Origin: a bacterium
Lineage (GTDB): Bacteria > AUK180
Assembly: GCA_021162505.1 (NCBI GenBank)
Contig: JAGGYO010000208.1
Coordinates: 1 to 5,906, forward strand
Direction: 5' to 3'
Length of the DNA stretch: 5,906 nucleotides
Position numbers and translations under genes: made by a program. Numbering within the stretch: the stretch's first letter is position 1; every line of letters starts with the position of its first letter. The notes under the pieces were generated by a model, which had not been told where the DNA came from, ran no database searches, and worked only from the letters and a program-made list of their open reading frames with translations. This document shows, one piece after another, positions 4,640-5,906 of the stretch.

Positions 4640-5906
4640 ATCCGGGATTTTGAGGGGGATTTTTAAAAAGGACCTTACCTTTCGGTGTAACAATTACTGC
4701 CCAGCCACGGTTTATTGCACGCATTACATATACCCGTGATTCAATAGCCCGAAAGACGGCAAATGCCATTTCGGTATACGGTCCCGATGAGTAACCATAC
4801 CATCCGTCATTTGAGATATTGATAATTATCTTTGCGCCTTTTTTCTTTGCCTTATTTATAATATTTCCGAATGCTATCTCATAGCAAATAGGCGTGAATA
4901 TCCCTATATTATTTACTTTGAATATTTTTATTTCTTTCCCAGGGGTGAAGCTTGAGAATTGTCCGTACAATTTATTGAAGGGCCAAATGCTTTTCATTGG
5001 GAAAAATTCACCAAAGATCACAAGATGTTTTTTATCATATCTATCTTTGATCTCACCGTTTTGAAGAAAATAGGAGGAGTTAAAAAAATGCTTTCCATCA
5101 AAATACTCACCTCCGAAAACAAGTGAAAGTTCATTGTTCTTGGTAAATTCCTTCAATGTTTCCTGTATATAATAATTTTTGTTCAGGATGAAGGGTACTG
5201 CGGTTTCTGACCAAACGATCAAATCAGGTTTTGTATTTAATGCACTCAATAAAATTTTAGTTGGATCAAGATGATAATTTTTAAAAACGCCGAAATTATC
5301 CGTTCTCTTGTCTTCCGGCTGGAAATTGGTCTCAAGAATTATTGTGTTGATATTGGGATATTTGTTCTTTTCAAAGGTAATAAAGAGGCTGGGAAGAAAA
5401 TATATGAAAAGGAATAAGAAAACAATTATTCTCTGTTTTTTTGTTAATTTATAACCTATCAATAATGAAATAAGAATAATAAAAAATCCTACACCATATA
5501 CCGTATAGATCCGAGCAGGATATATTAAAAATCTTAATTTATAAAGAGAATAGCCGATCAAATTAAATGTAAAACCGGAAAGAAACCATCCTCTCAATGT
5601 TTCGATAAATACATAAACAAAAGGGGCAAAGATAATAAATCTTTCAAATTTTTTTAAAAGAATAAAAAAAAGCTGTTGATAAAAAGACAGATAAATTGCT
5701 ATCAAAAGAATGGCGAACATGGAAATAATGATATTGATCTGCCCGAAAAAATGAATAGTATTGAAAAGCCATATATACATAGCGAAGTTCAATAATACAT
5801 TGATGCCAAGGTATATCCACCCTTTAATTATTCTAAAATTCTTAAAAAGGATTATATAATAAATGAATATTAAAAATCCCTGAAAGCTCAGAGGATCTTT
5901 TATAAG
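4584..5906 (-). CDS. lnt: Apolipoprotein N-acyltransferase (5' end outside window)
   Basis: Lnt is an inner-membrane enzyme that transfers a fatty acid from phospholipid to the N-terminal cysteine of lipoproteins, the last step of lipoprotein maturation. The frame is open to the right edge, giving 440 visible residues, so the true start lies beyond 5906. The TTG at 5792 is internal, because hydrophobic Lnt-like sequence continues upstream of it. About six membrane segments are visible, including the Lnt-typical LRGWFLSGFTFNLIGYS and VYGVGFFIILISLLIGY. A periplasmic nitrilase-type domain follows. Numbering from the TTG, its triad is E196 (VWSETAVPF), K254 (RYDKKHLVIFGEFFP) and C303 (PICYEIAFGN), with SNDGWYG at 327-333 and the helper residues E262, Y304 and E305. 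The protein ends soon after the nitrilase domain (VSFYKANMK) and shows no final membrane helix, unlike E. coli Lnt. The last 18 codons and the stop overlap the end of the FolD-like gene on the other strand. Confidence 0.95.
   Translation of the reverse strand, partial: LIKDPLSFQGFLIFIYYIILFKNFRIIKGWIYLGINVLLNFAMYIWLFNTIHFFGQINIIISMFAILLIAIYLSFYQQLFFILLKKFERFIIFAPFVYVFIETLRGWFLSGFTFNLIGYSLYKLRFLIYPARIYTVYGVGFFIILISLLIGYKLTKKQRIIVFLFLFIYFLPSLFITFEKNKYPNINTIILETNFQPEDKRTDNFGVFKNYHLDPTKILLSALNTKPDLIVWSETAVPFILNKNYYIQETLKEFTKNNELSLVFGGEYFDGKHFFNSSYFLQNGEIKDRYDKKHLVIFGEFFPMKSIWPFNKLYGQFSSFTPGKEIKIFKVNNIGIFTPICYEIAFGNIINKAKKKGAKIIINISNDGWYGYSSGPYTEMAFAVFRAIESRVYVMRAINRGWAVIVTPKGKVLFKNPPQNPGFIFVDHLNKVSFYKANMK

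Noticed and set aside
4640..4680. Possible terminator after the FolD-like gene
   Set aside because: The stretch is coding sequence of lnt on the other strand, and I could not form a stable GC-rich stem followed by a T-run.
5790..5792. TTG at 5792 as the start of lnt
   Set aside because: The frame stays open to the window edge and encodes further hydrophobic Lnt-like sequence (DPLSFQGFLIFIYY region), so the real start is outside.

Overview
The window is AT-rich and gene-dense. It suggests a Gram-negative, anaerobic bacterium. An apolipoprotein N-acyltransferase (Lnt) and a probable outer-membrane beta-barrel protein imply a double membrane and lipoproteins. An oxygen-sensitive four-subunit 2-oxoacid:ferredoxin oxidoreductase implies anaerobic, ferredoxin-based metabolism. 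The small N-terminal domain of the barrel protein is a type I associate with the Fibrobacterota-Chlorobiota-Bacteroidota group and nearby candidate phyla such as Cloacimonadota. That placement is weak inference, because no marker gene is present.

Layout. (1) Bases 1-737, minus strand: the 5' part of a gene for an exported, probably outer-membrane protein of unknown function that runs off the left edge. (2) Bases 738-873: a divergent promoter region with one convincing sigma70-like promoter per strand and a shared A/T tract between them. (3) Bases 874-3797, plus strand: a tight four-gene operon in the order gamma, delta, alpha, beta, encoding a complete ferredoxin oxidoreductase. Junctions are 9 bp, 9 bp and a 4-bp ATGA overlap, each with an AGGAG ribosome site. 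(4) Bases 3815-4639, plus strand: a FolD-like gene directly behind the operon. Its nucleotide-binding half is well preserved, but its folate-site catalytic motifs look degraded. (5) Bases 4584-5906, minus strand: the 3' part of lnt, converging on and overlapping the FolD-like gene by 56 bp and running off the right edge.

How the genes work together. The four subunits would decarboxylate a 2-oxoacid oxidatively with thiamine diphosphate, make an acyl-CoA, and pass two electrons through Fe-S clusters to ferredoxin. Motifs in the delta, alpha and beta subunits look more like the branched-chain (2-oxoisovalerate, VOR) branch than the classical pyruvate (POR) branch, so amino-acid fermentation is a plausible role. 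The FolD-like protein could tie this operon to one-carbon metabolism, but its active-site changes leave its activity in doubt. The two outer genes belong to envelope biology and are on the opposite strand. I see no tRNA, rRNA, mobile element, CRISPR array or clear terminator, and no gene-free stretch above 300 bases. Nothing here is clearly an undescribed system; the FolD-like protein is the best candidate for something unusual.
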